Source of the DNA: Candidatus Bathyarchaeota archaeon
GTDB taxonomy: Archaea > Thermoproteota > Bathyarchaeia > Bathyarchaeales > DTEX01
DNA: 22,180 nucleotides
Direction of reading: 5' to 3'
Assembly (NCBI GenBank): GCA_021158305.1
Contig: JAGGUU010000078.1
Coordinates: forward strand, 1 to 22,180
The notes below the pieces were generated by a model, which worked only from the letters and a program-made list of their open reading frames with translations, did no database searches and had not been told where the DNA came from. This document shows positions 7,546-14,296 of this stretch, piece after piece. Within the stretch, counting starts at the first letter, position 1. The number at the start of each line of letters is the position of its first letter. Made by a program: the position numbers and the translations under genes.

Positions 7546-7605
7546 ATCCTATTTCTCCATCTCCCTATTAATTAACGAGTTATTTCTAACTACTAACTCT
7601 TTAAT

Positions 7606-7617
7606 CTTATTATATAG
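7606..7617 (-). promoter_or_regulatory. TATA box of the rubrerythrin operon
   Basis: The minus strand reads CTATATAATAAG about 65 bases before TTG 7545, predicting transcription start near 7587 and a leader of about 40 bases. Confidence 0.5.
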
Positions 7618-7781
7618 CAGAACCACCGACTAAACCATCTGATCTCCCCAGTCTCAGAAACTTCCGCGCCGCGTGATCTGTTACTTGATTGCAAGTGCTA
7701 AAATCCTAAAAGCGCACGAGAAAAACTGGTTATAAGTCTTACTTGCGTGAGCTTTTATATGATCGCCCTTCCTGTTTTTTA
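7618..7781. other. Intergenic spacer
   Basis: No gene is visible. A minus-strand CATATAAAAGC at 7753-7763 looks like a TATA box, but no start lies at a fitting distance. Confidence 0.35.
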
Positions 7782-8372
7782 TCAAATATATATGTTCTTC
7801 TTGTTAAATGTCATCCATACTTCCTCTTCTATATCGGCTTTAAAGTCAAGCCTCTCTTTCGCCTTAAATATGTTGTTGCCAACTTTCAGGCTGAGTAGTA
7901 ATTCTGCTCCAAGCGGCTCTTCTACATAAATTGTCGCCCTGATAGCTTCCTTTGATGGACGTTTCTTATACACTTTAATGTGCTCAGGTCTAATACCGAA
8001 TAGCATTTCAGATTTTGTTGCTTTTTCTTTTATTACATCCTTAAGATCTGTAACATCAATTATAAAATCACCTGCATCGAGGAAGCCTCTCCCACCCTTC
8101 TCTACGTAGGTGCAACTCACAAGGTTCATTGACGGGTTGCCAATAAAGCCAGCAACAATGTATTTTTCGGGCGAGTATAAACTTCGTTTGGAGAACCTAA
8201 TTGTTGTAAATGTCCCTTATCTAATATCGCAATTCTGTCCGCCATGGTCATTACTTCAACTTGGTCATGAGTGATGTAGATCGCAGTGGTTTTTAATCTT
8301 CTTCGTAATCTCTTCAGTTCAACCCTCATGTAAACTCCGAGTTTAGCATCTAAATTGCTTAACGGCTATCTT
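7782..8372 (-). pseudogene. Sugar-type ABC transporter ATPase (MalK/UgpC-like), truncated and frameshifted
   Basis: Only the 3' half of a carbohydrate-importer ATPase remains. On the minus strand homology starts at PLSNLDAKL (D-loop, from about 8365, with a stop just before it). It continues through ITHDQVEVMTMADRIAILDKG (H-loop switch) and SPNEVYTRPKNT. A one-base deletion near 8158 ends that frame as RQ-stop. The neighbouring frame resumes with VAGFIGNPSMNLV and a C-terminal TOBE-type regulatory domain containing LFGIRPEHIKVY and ATIYVEEPLGAELLLSLKVG, ending at 7782. Walker A, Q-loop and the LSGGQ signature are all absent. No permease or binding protein is nearby. MalK-type subunits normally energise sugar or glycerol-phosphate import. 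Confidence 0.88.
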
Positions 8373-8450
8373 TTTGGCTCTAAATATAAAAATTTAACCC
8401 CTAACCGCCCTCAAAAATAGCGTGCTAGTAGAGGATAATTGGTTTGTTTA

Positions 8451-8462
8451 AAATTTTTATCT
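8451..8462 (+). promoter_or_regulatory. TATA-like box before the EEP-family gene
   Basis: AAATTTTTATCT is centred about 29 bases before ATG 8486, so the transcript would start at or just before the start codon. Confidence 0.45.
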
Positions 8463-8485
8463 TTGGATGCTAAATCTGTAGAAAT

Positions 8486-9460
8486 ATGAGAGAGTTTCAA
8501 AAGGTAGAGTTTATCTTAAAAGTAATGACGTTTAACATAAGATTTGGAACACCGGGTAATGAGTATCCCCAGTGGGATGCCCGCAAAGAGATTGTGATAT
8601 CTACGATAAAGAAATACGCTCCTACTGTTATCGGTACACAAGAAGGATTCAAGTTTCAGCTAGATGATATAAATGATGCATTACCAGATTATGAATATTT
8701 AGGTGTAGGGAGAGATAACGGGCTGGAAGAGGGAGAATATACTGCGATTTTCTATAAAGTTGATAAGTTAGTACCGCGGGAGTATGGAAATTTTTGGCTA
8801 AGCGATGATCCCTATGTTCCAGGTAGTAACACTTGGGGAAGTATCTGCCGGAGAATGGTTACTTGGGCACTTTTCTCTTCATTAAAAACGGGTGTTGATT
8901 TTTATTTTTTCAATACTCATTTTGATTTTAGCGAAGAAATAAAGATGAAAAGTGCCCGTTTAATCAATAAAATTATAAGAAAAATTACGAGAAAAAATAA
9001 AAAGAGTCCAATAATCCTTGTTGGAGATCTTAACTGCACTAAAGATAGTCCTACATTTAAATATCTGAGAAGAACCTTTAAGGATGCTTGGTTCGCTTCC
9101 GGGAACAAATATGAATTTGGCACTTTCCATGATTTTACTGGAAAACCATTGGAGATGATAGACTGGATACTTTATCGTGGTCCTATACGAGCAATTAGCA
9201 CGCAAATAGGAACTTTTAAAATTGATGATAAATATCCTTCTGATCATTTTCCAGTTATTTCTGAACTAGCAATCTCAGCAACAAACCCTGTAGCACAACT
9301 ATTATCTTTGCAAAACAAGGCTGAAAAGTTAGGCATCGACCCTATGAAAGATAGAGAGAAAGAGCATAAAAAATTTGGAAGAGAGCTTGATATATATGAA
9401 AAAATACAAGTCCTTCAGTCAGAGATAGCATGTACTCAGAAAAAAGACGTCTACATTTAA
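8486..9460 (+). CDS. Endonuclease/exonuclease/phosphatase-family metal-dependent hydrolase
   Basis: A 324-residue protein with a full EEP (DNase I-like) fold over residues 12-263. Active-site motifs: MTFNIRF (Asn17), GTQEG (Glu53, metal ligand), FNTHFDF (His145), VGDLNCT (Asp181, Asn183), IDWILY (Asp226) and SDHFPV (Asp253, His254). The family hydrolyses phosphodiester bonds in nucleic acids, lipids or sugar phosphates; the substrate cannot be read here. No signal peptide is visible. Residues about 265-324 form a charged, probably helical tail (NKAEKLGIDPMKDREKEHKK and onward) that is not part of the core fold. The gene is clearly richer in A/T than its neighbours and sits between an ABC remnant and a transposase remnant, which suggests transfer. 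It has its own promoter and stands alone. Confidence 0.87.
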   Translation: MREFQKVEFILKVMTFNIRFGTPGNEYPQWDARKEIVISTIKKYAPTVIGTQEGFKFQLDDINDALPDYEYLGVGRDNGLEEGEYTAIFYKVDKLVPREYGNFWLSDDPYVPGSNTWGSICRRMVTWALFSSLKTGVDFYFFNTHFDFSEEIKMKSARLINKIIRKITRKNKKSPIILVGDLNCTKDSPTFKYLRRTFKDAWFASGNKYEFGTFHDFTGKPLEMIDWILYRGPIRAISTQIGTFKIDDKYPSDHFPVISELAISATNPVAQLLSLQNKAEKLGIDPMKDREKEHKKFGRELDIYEKIQVLQSEIACTQKKDVYI

Positions 9461-9567
9461 AATCGTGCTAAAAATAATGTAGAGGGATTGAACGAAGCGC
9501 ACCTATGAGAAAGCAACAATATAACGAAAATATTTTTGATAGTTATTTCTTCTTCCTTGATGGTTAG
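9461..9567. other. AT-rich spacer, possible left part of an insertion-sequence remnant
   Basis: No gene. The transposase remnant starts at its right edge. I looked for a terminal inverted repeat matching the area around 10010-10055 and found none convincing. Confidence 0.3.
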
Positions 9568-9978
9568 GTGTATCCTGAGAGGTTGAGGAAGTTCTTCTCC
9601 GGCGTTGACTGGACTCCCCCGGGGAGATCGTCAATACTCTCTACGCTTTAGAGGATAGAGGATAGAATGCCCTAAGCCTCCAATAGCGTATTTCAGAGCC
9701 GTTTTGGTAAAGATGCTTCTCGAGATAAGTAGCTTCTCTAAGCTTGTTGATAGGTTACAGAATAATCCTGACTTGGCTTTCCCTCCGTGGCTTCACGGAT
9801 CTGCCCTCAAAGACGGCTTCTACAAGTTCATGAAGAAGCTCCAGAGACCGGACTTACGAGAAGATCTTTGAGGAGGTACTGAACCAGCTGAGGATGGAAG
9901 TCTAAGCGTGGGAGCGGTCTAAAGAGTGTTAAGGCTTACGTTGGTATAGCACTAGCTCTAATGCTCCTAATCGTCTAG
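9568..9978 (+). mobile_element. Insertion-sequence remnant: transposase with central part deleted
   Basis: Plus-strand fragments read as a DDE-type transposase (IS4/IS5-like) that has lost its middle. From GTG 9568: YPERLRKFFSGVDWTPP, then EIVNTLYALEDRG in a shifted frame with a small tandem duplication (GAGGATA twice) and a stop. Next come AVLVKMLLEISSFSKLVDRL, NNPDLAF and FYKFMKKL, then YEKIFEEVLNQL in another frame. The end, KSVKAYVGIALALMLLIV and TAG 9978, is a typical transposase C terminus. The catalytic core is missing, so the element cannot move itself. It lies where the cooC gene (minus strand, 10055-10159) stops abruptly, so the original insertion or a later deletion probably destroyed cooC. 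Family naming within IS4/IS5 is uncertain. Confidence 0.65.
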
Positions 9979-10054
9979 CCGAATCCATAAACCAACCTAA
10001 AGCGGAGAGACATAAAAGCCGGGAGACGACAAAGATCATAAAAAGAAGCAAAAG

Positions 10055-10159
10055 GTCAATCATGTATACATCATAATATTTTTTAGATAATAACCTAGTT
10101 GCAAGTACGGAGATCGCTGACTTACCGGAGCCGCCCTTTCCGCAAATCATAACCTTCAA
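10055..10159 (-). pseudogene. cooC: CooC-type nickel-insertion ATPase, 3' truncated
   Basis: The first 35 codons are a clean CooC/MinD-like P-loop start: MKVMICGKGGSGKSAISVLA (deviant Walker A GKGGSGKS at about 7-14), then YYDVYMID, the strand that normally leads to DADxN. After Asp at 10055 the similarity ends. The frame runs on to 9929 in nonsense antisense to the transposase remnant. CooC ATPases load nickel into carbon monoxide dehydrogenase. The start is TTG 10159 with GAGGTGA about eight bases upstream. It lies 36 bases behind the cooT-like gene, and the two were probably one operon. The missing 200 or so codons are not elsewhere in the window. The truncated product would lack the Mg2+ switch and the metal-binding Cys pair. 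Confidence 0.78.
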
Positions 10160-10195
10160 TTAGACATCACCTCTTTCTAAGGAGAAGAACGGAGT

Positions 10196-10360
10196 TTAAA
10201 GGTTAATCATGACGATGTCAACATCCTCTAGCGTCTCTTCTTCGAAATTCAAGTTTCTAATCTTTACCCCATTATCTTCCTTCGAGATCAGAGCTATATC
10301 TTCAGCGATAAGCTTACGATCCCGATTTCCATCCTCCAAATAAACCTTAAGCAGGCACAT
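10196..10360 (-). CDS. cooT: CooT-family small nickel-binding protein
   Basis: A 54-residue protein opening MCLLKVYLEDGNRDRKLIAE and continuing EDIALISKEDNGVKIRNLN. The M-C-L-x-K-V-Y opening followed by E-D-I/V-A-x-I is the hallmark of the CooT family. In Rhodospirillum rubrum CooT a dimer binds nickel through Cys2, and Cys2 is present here. The family assists nickel supply to carbon monoxide dehydrogenase, and some annotations call it an RNA-binding protein. ATG 10360 is chosen because the motif requires Cys at position 2; an upstream in-frame start at 10390 adds ten unrelated residues. It follows feoB by 84 bases and precedes the truncated cooC gene. At 54 residues it is a little shorter than usual (about 60-65), losing part of the last strand. 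Confidence 0.78.
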   Translation of the reverse strand: MCLLKVYLEDGNRDRKLIAEDIALISKEDNGVKIRNLNFEEETLEDVDIVMINL

Positions 10361-10388
10361 TGAATTTCTACGATTTAAGCATTGCCAC

Positions 10389-10400
10389 AAATTTAAATCT
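10389..10400 (-). promoter_or_regulatory. Possible TATA box for cooT-cooC
   Basis: The minus strand reads AGATTTAAATTT about 34 bases before ATG 10360, inside the spacer after feoB. It would allow transcription separate from feoAB. Confidence 0.4.
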
Positions 10401-10444
10401 TCAATTTCTAGTTTCTTTTCCTGTGCATGATTAGATCAATCCTC

Positions 10445-12373
10445 TTATATTAGAAGACGAGCTAGAGTGGCTAAAACGACTGCTATAATAAGAGTTAAGA
10501 ATGCTGATTTAACCGCAGTCTTCCATCCGAGCTCCTTAACAATCATCCCTATCGATGTGAAGCATGGAATGAAGAATGTAGTGAAGACGGCGAATGTAAA
10601 CATTTGAGTTTCAGTCAGCACATCTGAAAGGTTCCATGTGCCTAAGGCTTCGGAGAGCATTATTAAGGCTAGTTCCTTCCTTAGTATGCTTAATATTAGA
10701 GGGGTTCCAGCTGATATTGGAAGCCCCAGAAGCGTTGACGTTAGAGGCGCTATAACAGTATTAAAGACATCGTTAAACCCATAAAAATCCATAAGAGATA
10801 AGATAACACTACTGATTATAAGCAGTGGCCATGCAACTATCAGAAATTCCTTTAATCTCAGCCAAACCTTTAAAAGCATTATCTTTGGCACTGGCCATCT
10901 AAGTTCTGGAATCTCCAATATCATTCCGGGAGTAACTTCCGGTTTCAGATGTGAAATAATGAAGCCTACAATTACTATTACGAGGAGATCCAGCAAGTAT
11001 ATGGCGAAGGCAGCATTCATGCCCATATAGTATCCTACCAGCCCCAATATAACTATCGTCCGTCCACTGCAGGGAATTAGAAGAACCAAGCTCGACGTTA
11101 TTGCATGGTCACGTTTGGACTCCATGATTCTAGTAGCCATAATAGCTGGGACGCTACATCCATATCCGAGAAGCATTGGAAATACTGCTTTCCCGTGTAA
11201 ACCCATCCTATGCATGAAGGTATCAAGCATAAATGCCGCTCGGGGCAGATATCCCGTATCTTCTAAGAACGCTAAGCCGATGAGAAGCGGTAGCACGTAT
11301 GGAAGGTTCACTGTAAGTCCGCCGGCTATTCCTTGAAGCAGACCGTTAACTAATTTTCCTGTTAAAGTATCTTTTCCTAAATAAGCAACTGAAGGTTCAA
11401 TTATGTACCGATTAAAGCCTCTTAATAGCGGTTCTTGCAAAGCGCTTCCAAAGGTAAACACGAACATGAAGAACAGATATAAGGCTCCTGCCGCTATTAG
11501 ATATCCAAAGTATGGGTGCATCAATAGGTCATCCATTTTATGTGCTAAACCTATCTCAGCATGTACAACTGTTACCGTTTCCTCAAACCAAGCCATGGAT
11601 ATTGCATGCCTCTCAGACGCAATCACTAGATCTGAAGGCATTCCCCTATCGGCTTCAATCTTACTTTGAATCGACTTGAATCTTTTAATGAAATCTCGAT
11701 TATCTCGAATCTTGTTCCAGAAAAACTCATCTTGCTCTAAAAGTTTGATAGCTAAAAATCTTTTATCAATCTTCATATCCTTGAATTTCTGAGGAAAATC
11801 TTCAGGCATAGCCTCGATTATGGATAATATGGCTTCTTCTACATCAGAGGAAAAGAATGGCAAAACAGGTTTAGAAACGGAAGGATTTTTGGCAACCTTT
11901 AACGCTGTAGAGAAAACCTTTGAGACTCCTATACCGCGGCTGGCTACGGTTGGAATTATTGGAATTCCCAGTTTTTCCGATAGTTTATCGACTTGAATTT
12001 GCAATCCTTTATGTTCAGCTTCGTCCATCATGTTCAAACAGATAACTATAGGTTTACCGAGCTGCATCAACTGTAAAGTGAATTCGAGGCTCCGACTTAG
12101 AACAGTAGCATCCACCACGTTTATTATAACGTCAGCCTCGCCGCGTAGGATATAATTGCGTGCCTCAAGCTCCGCCTCATCGCTTGACGTCAAAGAATAC
12201 GTGCCGGGCAAATCGACAACTTCAACAACTTCACCTTCAATGCTCACCTTGCTTATAAAGTATGCAACCGTTTTACCTGGAAAGTTTGAAGTGATAGAAC
12301 GGTAACCTGCAACCTGATTGAAAACTGTGCTTTTACCTGAATTCGGCTGACCAGCTAATGCAATTCTAATCAT
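10445..12373 (-). CDS. feoB: Ferrous iron transporter FeoB
   Basis: A 642-residue inner-membrane Fe2+ importer with a GTPase head. G domain: G1 GQPNSGKS (8-15), switch I region NFPGKT (30-35), G3 DLPG (54-57), G4 NMMD (114-117), then a helical regulatory domain to about residue 270. The membrane part has two Gate repeats. The first holds EDTGYLPRAAFMLD, GYGCSVPAIMATR (Cys406) and LIPCSGR (Cys435), the second CFTSIGMIVKELGWKTA near the C terminus. It is compact compared with E. coli FeoB (773). The ATG overlaps the feoA stop as ATGA, so translation is coupled. Iron import fits the neighbouring iron-protein genes. The C-terminal FeoC-like extension of some bacteria is absent. All key motifs are intact. 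Confidence 0.97.
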   Translation of the reverse strand: MIRIALAGQPNSGKSTVFNQVAGYRSITSNFPGKTVAYFISKVSIEGEVVEVVDLPGTYSLTSSDEAELEARNYILRGEADVIINVVDATVLSRSLEFTLQLMQLGKPIVICLNMMDEAEHKGLQIQVDKLSEKLGIPIIPTVASRGIGVSKVFSTALKVAKNPSVSKPVLPFFSSDVEEAILSIIEAMPEDFPQKFKDMKIDKRFLAIKLLEQDEFFWNKIRDNRDFIKRFKSIQSKIEADRGMPSDLVIASERHAISMAWFEETVTVVHAEIGLAHKMDDLLMHPYFGYLIAAGALYLFFMFVFTFGSALQEPLLRGFNRYIIEPSVAYLGKDTLTGKLVNGLLQGIAGGLTVNLPYVLPLLIGLAFLEDTGYLPRAAFMLDTFMHRMGLHGKAVFPMLLGYGCSVPAIMATRIMESKRDHAITSSLVLLIPCSGRTIVILGLVGYYMGMNAAFAIYLLDLLVIVIVGFIISHLKPEVTPGMILEIPELRWPVPKIMLLKVWLRLKEFLIVAWPLLIISSVILSLMDFYGFNDVFNTVIAPLTSTLLGLPISAGTPLILSILRKELALIMLSEALGTWNLSDVLTETQMFTFAVFTTFFIPCFTSIGMIVKELGWKTAVKSAFLTLIIAVVLATLARLLI

Positions 12374-12609
12374 TCGCGGGTTCCTACCAGTATTTTATCC
12401 GCTATCCTTCTTTCAACACCAATCTTTTTGCCTTCCACATCAAGTAGTAACGCTCCTCCAAGAGCCGCTTTATTCTCAAGCTTAACTTTTACGCCTGGAA
12501 GAACCCCTAGCTTTGAAAGGTGCTGTCTAACTTTAATATCGCCGTTTATCTCAATAATGAGATATACGGAGCCGACACGAGCTTCAGAAAGTCTAATCTT
12601 CACGCACAC
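12370..12609 (-). CDS. feoA: FeoA, SH3-like partner of the iron transporter
   Basis: A 79-residue FeoA: RVGSVYLIIEINGD, then HLSKLGVLPGVKVKLE (the L-x-x-L-G-V/I-x-P-G motif) and a closing VERRIADKILV. FeoA folds as an SH3-like barrel and supports FeoB in Fe2+ uptake. The frame allows GTG 12609 or GTG 12603; the second gives MKIRLSEARVGS, close to common family starts, so the first two codons are uncertain. It overlaps feoB by four bases, the usual feoAB arrangement, and leads the operon. Confidence 0.93.
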   Translation of the reverse strand: MCVKIRLSEARVGSVYLIIEINGDIKVRQHLSKLGVLPGVKVKLENKAALGGALLLDVEGKKIGVERRIADKILVGTRE

Positions 12610-12641
12610 TCAGCCTTACCCGCAACAACTTAAAACTAGCT

Positions 12642-12667
12642 AAAAATAATAAAGGAACTATAAAAAC
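12642..12667 (-). promoter_or_regulatory. Promoter region of feoAB
   Basis: Two TATA-like blocks lie 33-58 bases before the feoA start on the minus strand (TTTATTATTTTT and TTTTTATAG). Either would give a short leader. I see no clear iron-repressor palindrome next to them. Confidence 0.4.
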
Positions 12668-12901
12668 TACTCGCAATGAAAGATGCTACTTCAAAGAAGA
12701 TAAATTACAGGAATTCCCGAAAAGGTTGAAGAGTGAATGCCCGACACTTAACCGAATCAAGTAAAAATCTAAGAAATTGTAGGGGAAAATTCGATTTTTT
12801 TCTTACGAAAACTTTTAGATGAGAGACTTGATAGATTTAGGTATGCAGGATTCTTTAGGAGGAATCTATCTGCATAAGAAAATCGGTATCCTAGGTGTTT
12901 A
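12668..12901. other. Spacer without a recognisable gene
   Basis: Plus-strand text before the flavoprotein remnant shows stops in all frames and a T7 run near 12796-12802. It may be older debris of the same remnant, but no motif can be read. Confidence 0.35.
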
Positions 12902-13183
12902 AAGCCTTGGATACCCGGCATAGACCTTAAGAATGTTTTTTCTCAGAAGGATACGACTACTTGAATGATGTGCTAACTAGATTAGGGAAAGTCAAGGATG
13001 TAGTTATTATAGGAGCGGCTTCATAGAGTAGAGTTTGCAGATGAGTTTCGAAAGAGATGGCTGAATGTAACAATCGTTGAACTTTTGCTTCACTGTCCGG
13101 AATTATTCTTTGATGAGGAATATTGCATCATGGCGGAAGTTAAACTCAGAAAGATCAAGGCCATGTCTAACAGAATGAAATAA
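12902..13183 (+). pseudogene. CoA-disulfide-reductase / NADH-oxidase-type flavoprotein fragment
   Basis: The plus strand keeps about 93 codons from the middle of an FAD/NAD(P)-dependent disulfide oxidoreductase. Piecing frames together gives KPWIPGIDLKNVFSQKD, DYLNDVLTRLGKVKDVVIIG, the NAD-binding G-x-G-x-x-G site FIGVEFADEF, and NVTIVELLLHC, FFDEEYCIMAEVKL, then TAA at 13181-13183. At least three single bases are missing (near 12950, 13017 and 13026). The N-terminal FAD site with the active Cys and the C-terminal dimer domain are gone. Relatives in anaerobic archaea reduce oxygen, polysulfide or CoA disulfide with NAD(P)H. The pattern V-E-F-A-D-E followed by N-V-T-I-V-E is typical of that group. 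It is not expressible as a functional enzyme. Confidence 0.82.
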
Positions 13184-13292
13184 GAATGTCTGAAGGGAAG
13201 CTTAAGTCTTACAATTAACAATCAGCAACTCATTCATTCTAATGACATCAGAAGAACGGATAGGCAATCAATCTGAGCTTTATTGTATATCA
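13184..13292. other. Spacer between converging remnant and CBS gene
   Basis: No gene or clear terminator is visible in these 109 bases. Confidence 0.3.
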
Positions 13293-13682
13293 TTAATGTT
13301 TAATTAAGGCTTTAAGGATGTTTGTTCTTGTAATTATTCCTACAAGTTTCTTTGGATTTTCTGGGTCAACCACTAATATTCGTCCTATATTATATAAATT
13401 CATCTTTTCAAATGCTTCTAATATTGAGTCACGCGGATGCACTACAACAAGATTTTTATTTGCAATCTCGCCTACAAAAATCTCGTCCCTTTTCTCTTTC
13501 GGAATTCTTGAAACATCTTCAAAAGTTATTACACTAATTAACTCGTTGAGAGAGTTCACAACTGGATATCCCATATGATGCGTCATGATATCTAGAAGCT
13601 GATTAATCGTAATATCCGGCCTAACTGTAACAACTTTTCTAGTCATTATCTTATTTACGGACGAATCGGTCAAAGACAACAT
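13293..13682 (-). CDS. Two-CBS-domain protein
   Basis: A 129-residue protein made of one CBS pair (Bateman module): domain 1 about residues 8-58 (IMTRKVVTVRPDITINQLLD, GYPVVNSLNELISVITFEDV) and domain 2 about 67-127 (VVVHPRDSILEAFEKM, IGRILVVDPENPKKLVGIIT). CBS pairs bind adenosine nucleotides and regulate attached or partner proteins. The linker VITFEDVSRIPKEKRDE-x-x-VGEI resembles CBS modules found at the end of site-2 proteases and ClC channels, so this could be a detached regulatory tail. No such domain precedes it, and an in-frame TAA lies nine bases before the ATG. The upstream DNA is the dead isomerase relative. I take it as a free-standing intact gene. Confidence 0.82.
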   Translation of the reverse strand: MLSLTDSSVNKIMTRKVVTVRPDITINQLLDIMTHHMGYPVVNSLNELISVITFEDVSRIPKEKRDEIFVGEIANKNLVVVHPRDSILEAFEKMNLYNIGRILVVDPENPKKLVGIITRTNILKALIKH

Positions 13683-13744
13683 TTTTGAGGCTTATGGAAT
13701 AATAAGCGATTTATGAGAGGCACTACAGGCTTATTGAGTTTTCT

Positions 13745-14245
13745 TTTTTCATCAAGCATGTAAGAGTTTCCCATGAAAGCCGACTTTCTCGACAATTACA
13801 TCAAAAGGGTCATAGATAAGAGCACATTTATGTCCCCCTTCACATGCCGATGGGAACTCTTCATCCTTTAGGAGCTAGTGCGCTAAACAGAATGTTACTT
13901 TCCTCTAGGCGGGTACCTTCTTAACGCATAATTCAAAGCATGATATAATGAATGAGTTGTAGTCGTATCTTCTCATCAGATTCTTAACGGCAAGATAGAA
14001 ATTAACCGATTGAAGGATATATTTTTTCTCCATATGAATCCTGTCTGCCTTTTTTAGCTACCTGTCAGTTATCTCCTCAGCCTCCTCTGCTCTCGACCTT
14101 TCGAATTCTGGGTTTAAAGATTTCTCATCGCCTACCCGGCATGGTTCTTCATAAACATCGCTGTGAACCAGAAGAGGAAAAACAGGTTTAACCTTCATCT
14201 TCAAATTAAGCGCTTCATTCACCACTCCAAAATCTCCAATAGACC
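13745..14245 (-). pseudogene. L-fucose-isomerase-like protein, degraded relative of the upstream gene
   Basis: The minus strand encodes about 165 codons of a sugar-isomerase-like protein, all but the end in one frame. It reads GDFGVVNEALNLK, VFPLLVHSDVYEEPCRVGDE, FERSRAEEAEEITDR, YILQSVNFYLAVKNLMRRYD, PSACEGDINVLLSMTLLM and FMGNSYMLDE. In-frame stops interrupt it: TAG at 14058, 13905 and 13875, and TAA at 13796. One extra base in the C5 run at 13834-13838 shifts the frame. The conserved CEGD (metal-ligand Glu) matches CEAD in the intact neighbour. The same order YLA-x-K then CE-x-D shows relationship to it, with low identity, so this was a separate paralog and not a recent duplicate. Both ends are missing, and the CBS gene takes over downstream. 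Confidence 0.75.
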
Positions 14246-14296
14246 GAAATTATTTCTCACATTCAAGTTTGCATGTCCGTTTTTCTGATGTTAATC

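Noticed and set aside
9929..10054. Tail of the minus-strand ORF that begins as CooC
   Set aside because: After residue 35 the translation is antisense to the transposase C terminus and loses all CooC similarity.
11115..11669. Plus-strand ORFs inside feoB
   Set aside because: Antisense shadows of the conserved FeoB membrane domain.
13318..13578. Plus-strand ORFs opposite the CBS gene
   Set aside because: Shadow frames; the minus strand has two clear CBS domains.
13745..14245. Functional stop-codon readthrough (TAG recoding) in the isomerase relative
   Set aside because: A frameshift, a TAA and missing ends accompany the TAG codons, so decay explains it better; kept only as a check within the finding.
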